Assembly (NCBI GenBank): GCA_963771655.1
Contig: CAVYUG010000002.1
Span: forward strand, 62,001 to 126,000
DNA from: JAWVFM01 sp963771655
Lineage (GTDB): Bacteria > Actinomycetota > Thermoleophilia > Solirubrobacterales > 70-9
Reading direction: 5' to 3'
DNA: 64,000 bases
Shown in pieces: positions 17,290 through 25,247 of this stretch; positions within the stretch are counted from its first letter, which is position 1; every line of letters begins with the position of its first letter. Position numbers and translations under genes: made by a program. A model generated the notes under the pieces. The model was not told the DNA's origin and made no database searches. It saw nothing but the letters and a program-made list of their open reading frames with translations.

Positions 17290-19578
17290 GTGATCGGCGC
17301 CTACGCAACCGTTGCGGTCGCCTGCGCAGCGTCGGTGGCCGTCGGCCAGGCGGTCCTCTCGGCCTGCGGGCGCCGCGAGTTCACGTGGCTCTCGGCGCCC
17401 GTGGGAGTGGCCGCGCTGCTCGTTCTCTCCGGAATCGCGATCAAGCTGCCGGGCCATGCGACGGCGGTCGCCGTCGCGATCCCCGCGGCCGTTGGGATCG
17501 CCCTGGTGTGGCTCTGGGTCAGCGGGGGCGCGGTTGGGTTTGGCCGCGCGGCGGCGATCGCCGCGGTGCCGGCCCTCGTCGCGGTGGTCGGCGCTTCGCT
17601 CCCGTTCGTCGCCTCGGGACGCGTCGGCATTCTCGGCGTCGGCCTCGTCAACGACGACATGGCCTCGCACCTCGTGATCGCGGACTGGATCGGCTCGCAT
17701 GCGGGATCGGCCCCCAAGCTCGTCGAGCAGGGCTACCCGGTGGGCCCGCACGCCCTCGTCGACGGCATCTCCTCGCTGCTCGGGAGCGGCCTGGTCGACA
17801 CCTTCGCCGGTCTCACGCTCGCGCTGCCGGCGCTGATGGCGGCCCTCGCCGCCGGCGTTCTCGCCGACCTGCGCCCCGGGCGGCGGACCGTCGCCGCCGC
17901 CCTCGTCGCGCTCTCCTACCTAGGGGCCGCCTACCTGGCGCAGGAGGCGTTCAAGGAGCCGGTCGAGGCTCTGCTCCTGCTCGGGTTCGCTCTTGCGCTC
18001 CCGTCGGTCCGCGACGGCCGCAGCGCGATCCCGCTCGGTGTGCTCGCGGCGGGGTCGGTCTACGCGTACAGCTTCCCCGGGCTCGCGTGGCTGGCGGCGG
18101 CCGCCGTGGCGTACGCCGTGCTCGCCGGGCTCTTTCGGATTGGCGCGAAACCCACCCATGCGGTGCGTTTCGCGCCAATCGCGGCCTGCATCGCCGCGGG
18201 AGCCGTCCTCCTGCTGCTCGTCGCGCCGGAGATCCCCCGGATCGCCGACTTCACCGGCTTCCGGGCCTTCCGCTCGGAGTCGATCAGCGGCGGGCTCGGC
18301 AACCTCGCTCACCAGCTCTCGCCGCTCGAGGCGCTCGGCGTCTGGCCGACGAGTGAGTTCCGCCTCGCCGCGGGCGACAGCTCGCATCCGCTCCTCTTCT
18401 ACGCGGGCGCGGCGCTTGCCCTCGTCGCCCTCTGCCTGGCGGTACCGCGGTGGCTGAGGCGCCGGGGCGCTGCCGTCCCCGCCGCGCTTGCGGCCGCCGT
18501 CGCGATCTACCTGGGCGCCCTCCTCTTCGGCACCGTCTACACCTCGGCCAAGGCGCTCTCGATCGCGGCCCCGCTCGTGATGCTCATCTCCCTCGGCGCC
18601 CTTCTCGACGGCGATCGCCTGCGGGTCGCGCTCGCCTCGGCTCTCGCGGTCGCGGCGGCGGCCTCGAGCTTCCTCGTCCTGCGCGAGGCCCCGGTGGGCC
18701 CGGCCGACCACCACGACGAGCTCGCGGCACTGCGGCCGCTCGTCGCCGGCCAGCGCGTGCTGTTCCTCGGGCGCGACGACTTCGTTCGGTACGACCTCGC
18801 CGGCGCCCGCCCCTACGTCGCCGTCCGCAACTTCTATGACGACCTCTACGTCAGGCCGCGATTGGGCCTCACCGACGTCTTCCACAAATTCGACTTCGAT
18901 TCGGTGAGTCCGGCGAAGCTCCACGGCTTCCCATACGTGATCACGACCCGAGGCGCGTTCGCAAGCGGCCCGCCCCCGTGGCTGCGCCTCGTCCGAACGA
19001 CGCCAAGCTTCGCGCTCTGGAAACGAGTGGGCCGGCTCTCACCGCGCCGCACGCTCGCCGAGGGCGAGGATCCGGGCACCGACCTTCGCTGCTCGACGCC
19101 GAACGGCGGGCGCCTCGCGGCCTCGGCGGGCACCGCGACGGTGTTCGACCGCCGGCCGGTGTCGAGCGCCCGCTGGCGGCCGGACCCCACCGTCTCCGAC
19201 GGCTCGCTCGCAACGGCCGCCCTCCACCTGACTCGGGGGCGATGGCAGCTTTCACTCCAATACGACGCCACCCGAGACGTTCGCGTTACGGCGCCCGGAT
19301 TCGACGCCAAGATCCCGGCCAACCTCGACTACCGGGGCTCGACGCCCTACTACCGCGTGCCAGGCGAGCTCACGGTCCGTCGCGCAGGCCCGGTGCGCGT
19401 GGCCCTCTCGGTCGAGCGGCCCCCGCTCGCGGGCAGGCTTCTCGGCGCCACGTCAGTCGCGCATCTCGGGGCCATCGCGGCAACCCCCTCTGGCCGCGGC
19501 TCGCGTGGGGCGCCGGGTGACGGCGAGGCGGCAATCCCTCTCAGCCGGTCCTGCGGTCGCTACCTCGACTGGTACTAG
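17290..19578 (+). CDS. Large polytopic membrane protein with C-terminal extracytoplasmic domain (paralogue of the 59.9 kb gene)
   Basis: The 762-residue protein has roughly ten to twelve hydrophobic helices in the first 470 residues and a soluble C-terminal region of about 280 residues ending CGRYLDWY. Conserved-looking loop motifs are EQGYPVGPHALVDGISSLL, EAFKEPVEALLLL and LGNLAHQLSPLEALGVWP. Equivalent motifs (KGYPIGAFLPLG, GIKEVTAAALI, LGNLFAPLPLRELAGIWP, CGRSWDWVEALR) occur in the 784-residue protein at 59902. The topology resembles GT-C-type glycosyltransferases, but no catalytic motif is clear and no function is assigned. A 43-base perfect hairpin (18138-18180) lies in frame at about residues 283-297, between two helices. 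GTG start, 15 bases after asd. Confidence 0.7.
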   Translation: MIGAYATVAVACAASVAVGQAVLSACGRREFTWLSAPVGVAALLVLSGIAIKLPGHATAVAVAIPAAVGIALVWLWVSGGAVGFGRAAAIAAVPALVAVVGASLPFVASGRVGILGVGLVNDDMASHLVIADWIGSHAGSAPKLVEQGYPVGPHALVDGISSLLGSGLVDTFAGLTLALPALMAALAAGVLADLRPGRRTVAAALVALSYLGAAYLAQEAFKEPVEALLLLGFALALPSVRDGRSAIPLGVLAAGSVYAYSFPGLAWLAAAAVAYAVLAGLFRIGAKPTHAVRFAPIAACIAAGAVLLLLVAPEIPRIADFTGFRAFRSESISGGLGNLAHQLSPLEALGVWPTSEFRLAAGDSSHPLLFYAGAALALVALCLAVPRWLRRRGAAVPAALAAAVAIYLGALLFGTVYTSAKALSIAAPLVMLISLGALLDGDRLRVALASALAVAAAASSFLVLREAPVGPADHHDELAALRPLVAGQRVLFLGRDDFVRYDLAGARPYVAVRNFYDDLYVRPRLGLTDVFHKFDFDSVSPAKLHGFPYVITTRGAFASGPPPWLRLVRTTPSFALWKRVGRLSPRRTLAEGEDPGTDLRCSTPNGGRLAASAGTATVFDRRPVSSARWRPDPTVSDGSLATAALHLTRGRWQLSLQYDATRDVRVTAPGFDAKIPANLDYRGSTPYYRVPGELTVRRAGPVRVALSVERPPLAGRLLGATSVAHLGAIAATPSGRGSRGAPGDGEAAIPLSRSCGRYLDWY
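18138..18180 (+). repeat. 43-bp perfect palindrome within a coding region
   Basis: Arms GATTGGCGCGAAAC (18138-18151) and GTTTCGCGCCAATC (18167-18180) pair perfectly. The 15-base loop itself contains CACC...GGTG, so the stem can be extended. It is translated as about RIGAKPTHAVRFAPI in a loop between membrane helices. No second copy was found in the window. Confidence 0.7.
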
Positions 19579-19633
19579 GCCGCGGGTGCCCGCCCCGTGA
19601 CCCACGCCCACCCGAGCCCGATGCCTCGGACCG

Positions 19634-20809
19634 TCAGGCTCCGCGCGGGAGGCTGAAGCGCACCCGCGTGCCGGCGCCGTTGCCCGCGAGCCAGATCCGG
19701 CCACCGTGGGCCTCGACGATCGCTCTCGATATCGCGAGGCCGAGGCCCGCTCCCCCGTCCGACCGAGAGCTGTCGGAGTCAGCGCGAAGGAACGGCTCGA
19801 AGACGCGCCCCCATTCGGGCTCGGGGATGCCGGCGCCCGTGTCGGCGACCTCGATCTCGATCTCGGCCGGACTCGGCTCCGCACGAACGGTGACGCTGCC
19901 GTCCGCGGGGGTGTGGCGGATCGCGTTCTGTATCAGGTTGAACAGGACTCGCTGAACCCGCTCGGGATTCGCCTTTGCCGCCCCGACGCCGGGAGGCACC
20001 TCGGCCAGGACCTCGACGCCTTCTGCGTCCGCCTGGACGCGCATGGCTGACACCGTGTCTCGAACGAGGTCATCGATCTCGACCCGATCCATCGTCCACT
20101 CGATGTCGCCTGCCTCCAGGCGCGAGAGCTCGAACAGGTCGTCGATCAACATCCCGAGAGCGTCGATGTGGGTGGCCATCGTCGCCAGGTAGCGTCGCCG
20201 GGTGGGCTCATCGACGATCTCGTCGTCGATGGCCTGAGCGAGGAGGCGAATCGAGGTCAGTGGCGTTCGAAGGTCGTGGGAGACGGCGGCGACGAGGTCC
20301 CGGCGCGCCCGCTCCGTCGCCTCGAGCCGGGCGAGCGTTGCGTTCGCCTCAGCGGCGAGCTGGGCGAGCTCGTCGCGGGCGCCGGTCTCGATCTCCACGC
20401 CCCGGGCTCCGTCGGCGAAGGCGACCAGCCCGTCGCGTATCGACTCGACGTCGCGCAGCACTCCGCTGGTCAGAAGCTGGGCAACCCGGATGGCGACCAC
20501 GCCGGCGAACGCGACGCTGACCACGATCAAGACCGTGTCCTGCGCGGAGACGAACATCAACAGCGCGAACGCCACGGCGGCGACCAAGAGGAGGGCGACG
20601 GCGACCGTGACGCCGAGGGCAAACTGGCGCCCAAGCGGACCGATGCGTTCCCGCCGCTGGCCCAGATAGTGCGCGAGGGCGAGCCAGGCACCGCCGAGGC
20701 CGAGGAGCAACACCGCCGTCTCGGCACCCGCTTCGCCCCCATAGGCCAACTCCACCGCTCCGGCGGCGGCGAGCGCTGCGACCAGGAGGAGGCCGAGCGA
20801 GCGCGTCAT
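19634..20809 (-). CDS. Sensor histidine kinase
   Basis: A 391-residue membrane kinase. The N-terminal about 110 residues hold four or so hydrophobic helices (SLGLLLVAALAAAGAV, TAVLLLGLGGAWLALA, LGVTVAVALLLVAAVA, DTVLIVVSVAFAGVVAI), then a HAMP-like linker. The HisKA box AAVSHDLRTPLTSIRLL has phospho-acceptor H178. The ATP-binding domain shows N-box NLIQNAIRHTP, G1 DTGAGIPEPE, F-box VFEPFLRAD and G2 GAGLGLAISRAIVEAHGG. There is no large extracellular sensor, so it probably senses within or near the membrane. The ATG overlaps the response regulator stop (ATGA). It is the last gene of a minus-strand run with dipZ and an L,D-transpeptidase. Confidence 0.94.
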   Translation of the reverse strand: MTRSLGLLLVAALAAAGAVELAYGGEAGAETAVLLLGLGGAWLALAHYLGQRRERIGPLGRQFALGVTVAVALLLVAAVAFALLMFVSAQDTVLIVVSVAFAGVVAIRVAQLLTSGVLRDVESIRDGLVAFADGARGVEIETGARDELAQLAAEANATLARLEATERARRDLVAAVSHDLRTPLTSIRLLAQAIDDEIVDEPTRRRYLATMATHIDALGMLIDDLFELSRLEAGDIEWTMDRVEIDDLVRDTVSAMRVQADAEGVEVLAEVPPGVGAAKANPERVQRVLFNLIQNAIRHTPADGSVTVRAEPSPAEIEIEVADTGAGIPEPEWGRVFEPFLRADSDSSRSDGGAGLGLAISRAIVEAHGGRIWLAGNGAGTRVRFSLPRGA

Positions 20810-21510
20810 GGCCGGAACCGGTAGCCGACGCCCCAGACCGTCTCTATCCAGCGCGGGTCGCCCGGGTCGACCTCGACCTTCGCCCGCAGCCGGCGTATGT
20901 GAACGGTCACGGTGGAGGAGTCGGTGTAGAAGGGGTAGCGCCAGACACAGTCCATGAGCTGGTCGCGGGTGAAGACCTGGCCGGGGTGGCGGGCGAGGAA
21001 GACGAGCAGGTCGAACTCGCGCTGGGTGAGCTGGGCCTCCTCGCCCCGCACGATCGCCCGGCGCCCGGCCGCATCGATCTCGAGGCCGCCGAAGGTGAGG
21101 GGCTCGGCTCGCTCGACGGTCGGCTCGACCCGGCGCAGCACCGCGGCGACGCGCGCCAGCAGCTCGGCGGGGGAGAAGGGCTTGACGACGTAGTCGTCGG
21201 CCCCAAGCCGCAGGCCGGCGACGCGGTCGGACTCCTCGCCCTTCGCGGTCAGCATGATCACCGCGACGCGGTCGTGCTCGCGGGCGCGCAGGCGCTTCAT
21301 CACCTCGAGGCCGTCGGGACCGGGCATCATCACGTCGAGAAGGACGAGGTCCGGCCGCTTCGCGGCCGCGAGCGCGAGCGCCTCCCGCCCGTCGTGAGCG
21401 ACCCGGGCCTCGTACCCGGCACGCCGCAGGTAGCGCGAAACGACCTCTCCGATCGTGGGCTCGTCGTCGACGACGAGGACCGAAGCGCCGGCGCGTTGCT
21501 CACCGGTCAT
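20806..21510 (-). CDS. OmpR/PhoB-family response regulator
   Basis: The 234-residue regulator has a receiver domain (VLVVDDEPTIGEVV, phospho-acceptor D59 in LVLLDVMMPGPDGLEV, conserved Lys in DDYVVKPFSPAELLAR). The C-terminal winged helix is of the OmpR type (EAQLTQREFDLLVFLARHPG, VFTRDQLMDCVWRY, VTVHIRRLRAKVE, ETVWGVGYRF). It pairs with the overlapping histidine kinase gene. It follows dipZ by 33 bases on the same strand, so it likely controls the envelope redox and cell-wall genes in front of it. Confidence 0.95.
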   Translation of the reverse strand: MTGEQRAGASVLVVDDEPTIGEVVSRYLRRAGYEARVAHDGREALALAAAKRPDLVLLDVMMPGPDGLEVMKRLRAREHDRVAVIMLTAKGEESDRVAGLRLGADDYVVKPFSPAELLARVAAVLRRVEPTVERAEPLTFGGLEIDAAGRRAIVRGEEAQLTQREFDLLVFLARHPGQVFTRDQLMDCVWRYPFYTDSSTVTVHIRRLRAKVEVDPGDPRWIETVWGVGYRFRP

Positions 21511-21543
21511 CGCTTGATTCTCCCAGCCAGGGCTTCTCGGGCA

Positions 21544-23295
21544 TCAGCCGAACGTGAACGCGTAGCCCTCGACGCCACGCTGGGGCTCCAGCATGACGCT
21601 ATGGCTCTCGACGCGCGGCAGGCTGACGACGTTATAGAGGCGCTGGGAGCCGACCCTGACGGTTCCTCCATGGACGTCCTTGCCGGCGGCCGAGGCCGCG
21701 ATGGGCTTACCGTCGAGCAGGACCCGCACGCCTCGGGCCCGCCCCGGGGAGCCGAGCACGATGAACACGCGCCGGGCCTTGAAGGAGAGGTCGATCCCCG
21801 CGCCGGCCCCCGCGGTCGCGGCGTCACTGGCGATCCGCCACGTGCCGTGGTAGGCGAGCTCGTTCGACGGCGGTTGCGCGGGATCGCCGTAGTCGTGCGT
21901 CCCAGGCGTGATCGCGCCGTTGGTGAACCGCTCGGCCTTGGCCGCTCCGAGATAGGTCTCCGGCGTCGCGACGCCCTGCGACGGCGCCTGAGCGTGCGCG
22001 CGCGTATCCGCTCCAAGGTCGCGCGCGCCCTGCTCAGCGAGCAGCGAGCGGATCGCGCGCTCCTTGCCCGAGTAGTTGCCCTCCCCGAACTCGACCAGCC
22101 GCACCCGGCCCTGGCCGTCGATCAGGTACTCGGCCGGCCAGTACTCGTTGCGGTAGGCGGTCCAGGTCGCGTAGTCGTTGTCCTGCACGACCGGGTAGTG
22201 GATGCCGTCCTGCGAGATCGCGGCCTGGACGTTGGACGCGCTGTGCTCGAACGGGAACTCCGGAGTGTGGACGCCGATGATCTCGAACCCCTTCGAGTGG
22301 TACTTCTTGTACCAGGCGTTCAGATAGGGGAGGGTGCGGATGCAGTTGATGCAGGAGTAGGTCCAGAAATCGACCAACACGACGTGGCCGCGGAGCTGCT
22401 TGAGGCTGATCGGCCGCCCGCCGGGAGTGTTGAACCAATCCTGGGTGCCGACGAGCTCCGGGGCCCGGCCAAGCACAGGCAGCTTCTCGCCCGTGTCGGC
22501 TTGTTTGCTTCCGGCCTCCTTTGAGACCTTGCCGGAGGCGTCGCCGATCCGGCCTCGAACGTTCACGAGCTGGTCCTGGACCGCCTTGTCGTTCTCCAGC
22601 CCCTGCGTCGGGTCGACGAGGAACGATGGAACCCCGCTGGCGATCGCGGTCTCGAAGCGGGTGTCGAGGTTGGCGAACATCGCGATCGCGACCAGGACCA
22701 TCACCGCTCCCATCGCGAACTGAAGGCCGGCGCTCCGCCGCGCCAGCCGCGAGGTGACCTTGCGCCCGCCGAGGGCAAGGAGGTAGAGGACGACGGCGGA
22801 GCCGAGGCCGTAGGCGAGGGCGACCGCCAGCCGGCCCGCGGTGAAGCTCTGAGCGGCTGAGACCGTGATGACCCCGGCGAGGATCGGCCCGGCGCACGGC
22901 GCGTAGACGAATCCGAGGCTGGCGCCGATGAGAAGCCCGGAGCCGAACCCGTCGCCGCCGCCGCGCTTCGGCCCGAAGCGGCTCGTCAGCCGCGACAGGC
23001 GGGCCTCCAGCTGGTCGGAGAGCGGCGGGACCATGAGCGCGATCCCAAAGGTGATGAGGACGACGATCGCGATCGTCCTGGGGAGCCCGCTCGGGAGCCC
23101 GAGGGCGTCGATCAGGTAGACGAGCGCGACGGTCGCGAACGTGAACGAGAGCGCGAGCCCGGTCACGATGCCGAGCGGCCGCCGCCGGCCGCCGGTAGCC
23201 CCCGCTGCGAGGACCACCGGGAGGACGGGAAGCACGCATGGCGATACGGCGGTGCCCGCACCGGCGAGGAACGCGAATGCGATCAGGAGGACCAT
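21544..23295 (-). CDS. dipZ: DipZ-type thiol reductase: CcdA membrane domain, thioredoxin-like domain and C-terminal beta domain
   Basis: The 583-residue protein joins three modules. Residues 1-210 are a CcdA/DsbD-type electron carrier with the two membrane Cys, C20 in SPCVLPVLP and C134 in YAPCAGPIL. Residues 280-430 are a periplasm-facing thioredoxin-like domain with VLVDFWTYSCINCIRTLPYL (C315-x2-C318) and VVQDNDYATWTAYRN. The C-terminal about 150 residues (TPETYLGAAKAERF onward) are a beta-rich domain as in mycobacterial DipZ. It carries reducing power from cytosolic thioredoxin to exported thiol proteins. It lies between an L,D-transpeptidase (a Cys enzyme) and a two-component system, on one strand with short gaps. 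Confidence 0.9.
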   Translation of the reverse strand: MVLLIAFAFLAGAGTAVSPCVLPVLPVVLAAGATGGRRRPLGIVTGLALSFTFATVALVYLIDALGLPSGLPRTIAIVVLITFGIALMVPPLSDQLEARLSRLTSRFGPKRGGGDGFGSGLLIGASLGFVYAPCAGPILAGVITVSAAQSFTAGRLAVALAYGLGSAVVLYLLALGGRKVTSRLARRSAGLQFAMGAVMVLVAIAMFANLDTRFETAIASGVPSFLVDPTQGLENDKAVQDQLVNVRGRIGDASGKVSKEAGSKQADTGEKLPVLGRAPELVGTQDWFNTPGGRPISLKQLRGHVVLVDFWTYSCINCIRTLPYLNAWYKKYHSKGFEIIGVHTPEFPFEHSASNVQAAISQDGIHYPVVQDNDYATWTAYRNEYWPAEYLIDGQGRVRLVEFGEGNYSGKERAIRSLLAEQGARDLGADTRAHAQAPSQGVATPETYLGAAKAERFTNGAITPGTHDYGDPAQPPSNELAYHGTWRIASDAATAGAGAGIDLSFKARRVFIVLGSPGRARGVRVLLDGKPIAASAAGKDVHGGTVRVGSQRLYNVVSLPRVESHSVMLEPQRGVEGYAFTFG

Positions 23296-23334
23296 CGACT
23301 CAGCTCAGGGTCGCACCTAGAAGTGACACGGTGC

Positions 23335-24114
23335 TTAATTCGCCACGATGTCGACCGGGGTTCCGAGTGGAAGGACCCGGGCGAGTCTGGCGATATCGCG
23401 GTTTCGCAGGCGAATGCAGCCGTGGCTGATGCTCCGGCCGATGAGTTGGGGCTCGTCGGTCCCGTGGATGCCGACCTGGCCGTCGCCGCCGCCCCAATGG
23501 GCGAGGACCGCCGAGTGGGCGGAGAGGCCGAAGGCCCACGGGCCATAGAGGCCGTGGCGGGCCGGCTGGCGCAGGAGCTCGGTGATGAAGAAGCGGCCGA
23601 CCGGCGTCGGCGTCGCGGCCGCCCCGTCGGCGATCGCCATCCGCCAGCGAACCTGGCCGCGGCTGCGGGCGACGAGTCGGTGTCGGCGGAGGTGGACGCG
23701 AATCCGCCAGTCATCGCGGGCGAGGGCCACCGACGGGGAACGTACCCACCCGCGGGAGCCATTGGGCCGGGTCGGCAGCCAGACCTGGCGCCACCCGGGC
23801 CGGCGGCGGCTGACGAGGAGGACCCTGGGAGTGCCCTTGGCGGTCTCGCTGCCGAGCGATCGCCACGGATGCCCCGAGCCAGGGCGCCGGAAGATCGCCA
23901 CGCGCCGACCGCGGGCGCGGGCGACGACGCTGGCGCCGGCGGGCACGGACCGCGCCGCCCGTACCGGCGCGGTCCCGGAATTCGCCGGCGCGTGCCGATG
24001 GTGGGGCGGCCCGCCCGGGCTCGCCGGCGTCGACTCGCCGCCGGCGTAGAGGACGCCGCCGGCCGTCACGAGAGTCGCGCCGGCGACGCCGGCGAGAAGG
24101 CTCGTCCGCCGCAC
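23335..24114 (-). CDS. Exported L,D-transpeptidase (YkuD domain)
   Basis: The 259-residue protein begins with a signal or anchor (SLLAGVAGATLVTAGGVLYAG). It has a Pro/Arg-rich linker, an SH3-like middle part, and a YkuD domain with HGTDEPQLIGRSISHGCIRL, where H231-G-C233 holds the catalytic Cys. These enzymes make 3-3 cross-links in peptidoglycan or attach proteins to it. The GTG start at 24114 follows the Met/His-rich peptide gene by 14 bases, and dipZ begins 39 bases after its stop. A catalytic Cys exposed outside the membrane would need reduction, which DipZ could supply. That link is an inference from gene order. Confidence 0.9.
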   Translation of the reverse strand: MRRTSLLAGVAGATLVTAGGVLYAGGESTPASPGGPPHHRHAPANSGTAPVRAARSVPAGASVVARARGRRVAIFRRPGSGHPWRSLGSETAKGTPRVLLVSRRRPGWRQVWLPTRPNGSRGWVRSPSVALARDDWRIRVHLRRHRLVARSRGQVRWRMAIADGAAATPTPVGRFFITELLRQPARHGLYGPWAFGLSAHSAVLAHWGGGDGQVGIHGTDEPQLIGRSISHGCIRLRNRDIARLARVLPLGTPVDIVAN

Positions 24115-24128
24115 CGGGGTTGCGCTCG

Positions 24129-24365
24129 TCAGCCGGTGAAGCTCGCCCCGGCCGAGGTCGACTCGTGCATCGCGGCGCCCGACTCGTGCATCGCGGAATC
24201 GCTCTTGGACTCGTGCTTCATGGCTTCCCCGCTCTTCTTGGCTTCGTGCTTCATGGCCTCGCCGCTCTTCTGCCCACCGGCCGCGAGGGCGAGCCCGCCG
24301 CCCACACCGGCCGTCGCCAGGGCGCCGGCCGCGATCGCCACGAGGATCCTCTTGCTGATCACCAT
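24129..24365 (-). CDS. Small secreted Met/His-rich repeat protein
   Basis: The 78-residue precursor has a signal peptide (ISKRILVAIAAGALATAG, then GLALAAGGQ). The mature part is almost only repeats of A-M-(K)-H-E: GEAMKHEAKKSGEAMKHESK, followed by DSAMHES and AAMHES. Four Met-x0-1-His units in about 30 residues suggest binding of copper or another soft metal; charge and low complexity argue against an enzyme. The ATG at 24365 is preceded by GGAGG. It is the first gene of the run to L,D-transpeptidase, dipZ, response regulator and kinase. No family name is recognised. Metal binding is inferred, not shown. Confidence 0.7.
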   Translation of the reverse strand: MVISKRILVAIAAGALATAGVGGGLALAAGGQKSGEAMKHEAKKSGEAMKHESKSDSAMHESGAAMHESTSAGASFTG

Positions 24366-24477
24366 CAGACCTCCAGTTCGTCGGTTGACGACCGTGACGC
24401 TAGGCCCGAGATCTAACAAAACGCGGAACTCGCTCGCGCGTCGTCGCCGCGACGGTGAATTGCGCCGCGGGAAGGCC

Positions 24478-25227
24478 CTAGGAGGTCCGGCCGTCGGCCT
24501 TCGCGGTGTCTCTCGCGGCCGAAACGGCCGCCGCCGGCCCCTCGGTCCAGGGCTCGCCGTGCCCGGGGAGCACCAACGCCGCGTCGATCTCCTCGATCGC
24601 GGTCAACGACTCGACCGAGCGCGGCGTGGAGACGTTGAACGGCATCGTCTGAGGCCCGCGTCGTCCTCGCGTTGGGTGCCAGGTGCAAAGCAGGTCCCCG
24701 ACGAAGAGCGCCCCATCGTCAGCGAAGAGGTAGGCGACATGCCCCGGTGTGTGGCCCGGCGTGTGGATGACGCGCGGCCTCCCAGGGACGTCGAGCGTGT
24801 CGCCATCGGCGACCGGCTTCGTGCCTTCGAGCACGGGCGGCTTGGCGCCGCCGTTGCGGGTGAAGTGCCAGAAGAGGCGGTAGGTCCCCGGGTGTGTCAG
24901 CTCGCTTAGGAGACTCTCGTCCATCTTCTTCTTACCGCGGTTGCGCGCGGACTCCTCGTCGTCGGGGTGAAGGTGGATCGCCGCCCCGGTCTCCTCGCGC
25001 ACCCCCGTCGAGACGCCGGTGTGATCGCCGTCGGCATGCGTGAGGACGATCGCCTTGACATCGCCAAGGCCGCGGCCGAGCAGCTCCAGGCCGGGCTCGA
25101 GCTGCGGCCGGTAGCCCGGGACGCCGGCGTCGACGATCGTGACGCCGGACTCGTCGGCCACGAGATACCAGTTGACGTAGGCGGTGCCGAGGCGGACGAG
25201 GTCCTCGGCGAGTCGCGTCGGGGTCAC
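24478..25227 (-). CDS. MBL-fold metallo-hydrolase
   Basis: The 249-residue protein has the metallo-beta-lactamase metal motif LTHADGDHTG (about residue 63), the next ligand region in HTPGHTPGHVAYLF, and PGHGEPW near the C-terminus. The second histidine of the usual H-x-H-x-D-H is replaced by Asp, as in a known subgroup of glyoxalase-II-like proteins. It probably binds one or two zinc ions; the substrate is unknown. The GTG start at 25227 is six bases after a TATATT box that is shared, in the opposite direction, with the antiporter gene. Confidence 0.85.
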   Translation of the reverse strand: MTPTRLAEDLVRLGTAYVNWYLVADESGVTIVDAGVPGYRPQLEPGLELLGRGLGDVKAIVLTHADGDHTGVSTGVREETGAAIHLHPDDEESARNRGKKKMDESLLSELTHPGTYRLFWHFTRNGGAKPPVLEGTKPVADGDTLDVPGRPRVIHTPGHTPGHVAYLFADDGALFVGDLLCTWHPTRGRRGPQTMPFNVSTPRSVESLTAIEEIDAALVLPGHGEPWTEGPAAAVSAARDTAKADGRTS

Positions 25228-25233
25228 CCAGCC

Positions 25234-25241
25234 AATATAAG
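25234..25241. promoter_or_regulatory. Shared bidirectional -10 region (MBL hydrolase / antiporter)
   Basis: The minus strand reads TATATT (25239-25234) then six bases to the GTG at 25227. The plus strand reads TATAAG (25236-25241) then six bases to the ATG at 25248. Both messages would start at their start codons, and RNA polymerase could not use both sites at once. Confidence 0.55.
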
Positions 25242-25247
25242 GCCCTA

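Noticed and set aside
24129..24240. Direct DNA repeats (gactcgtgcatcgcgg-type) that could suggest a CRISPR or VNTR array
   Set aside because: The repeats are the codons of the Met/His-rich peptide, too few and without unique spacers. No cas gene is near.
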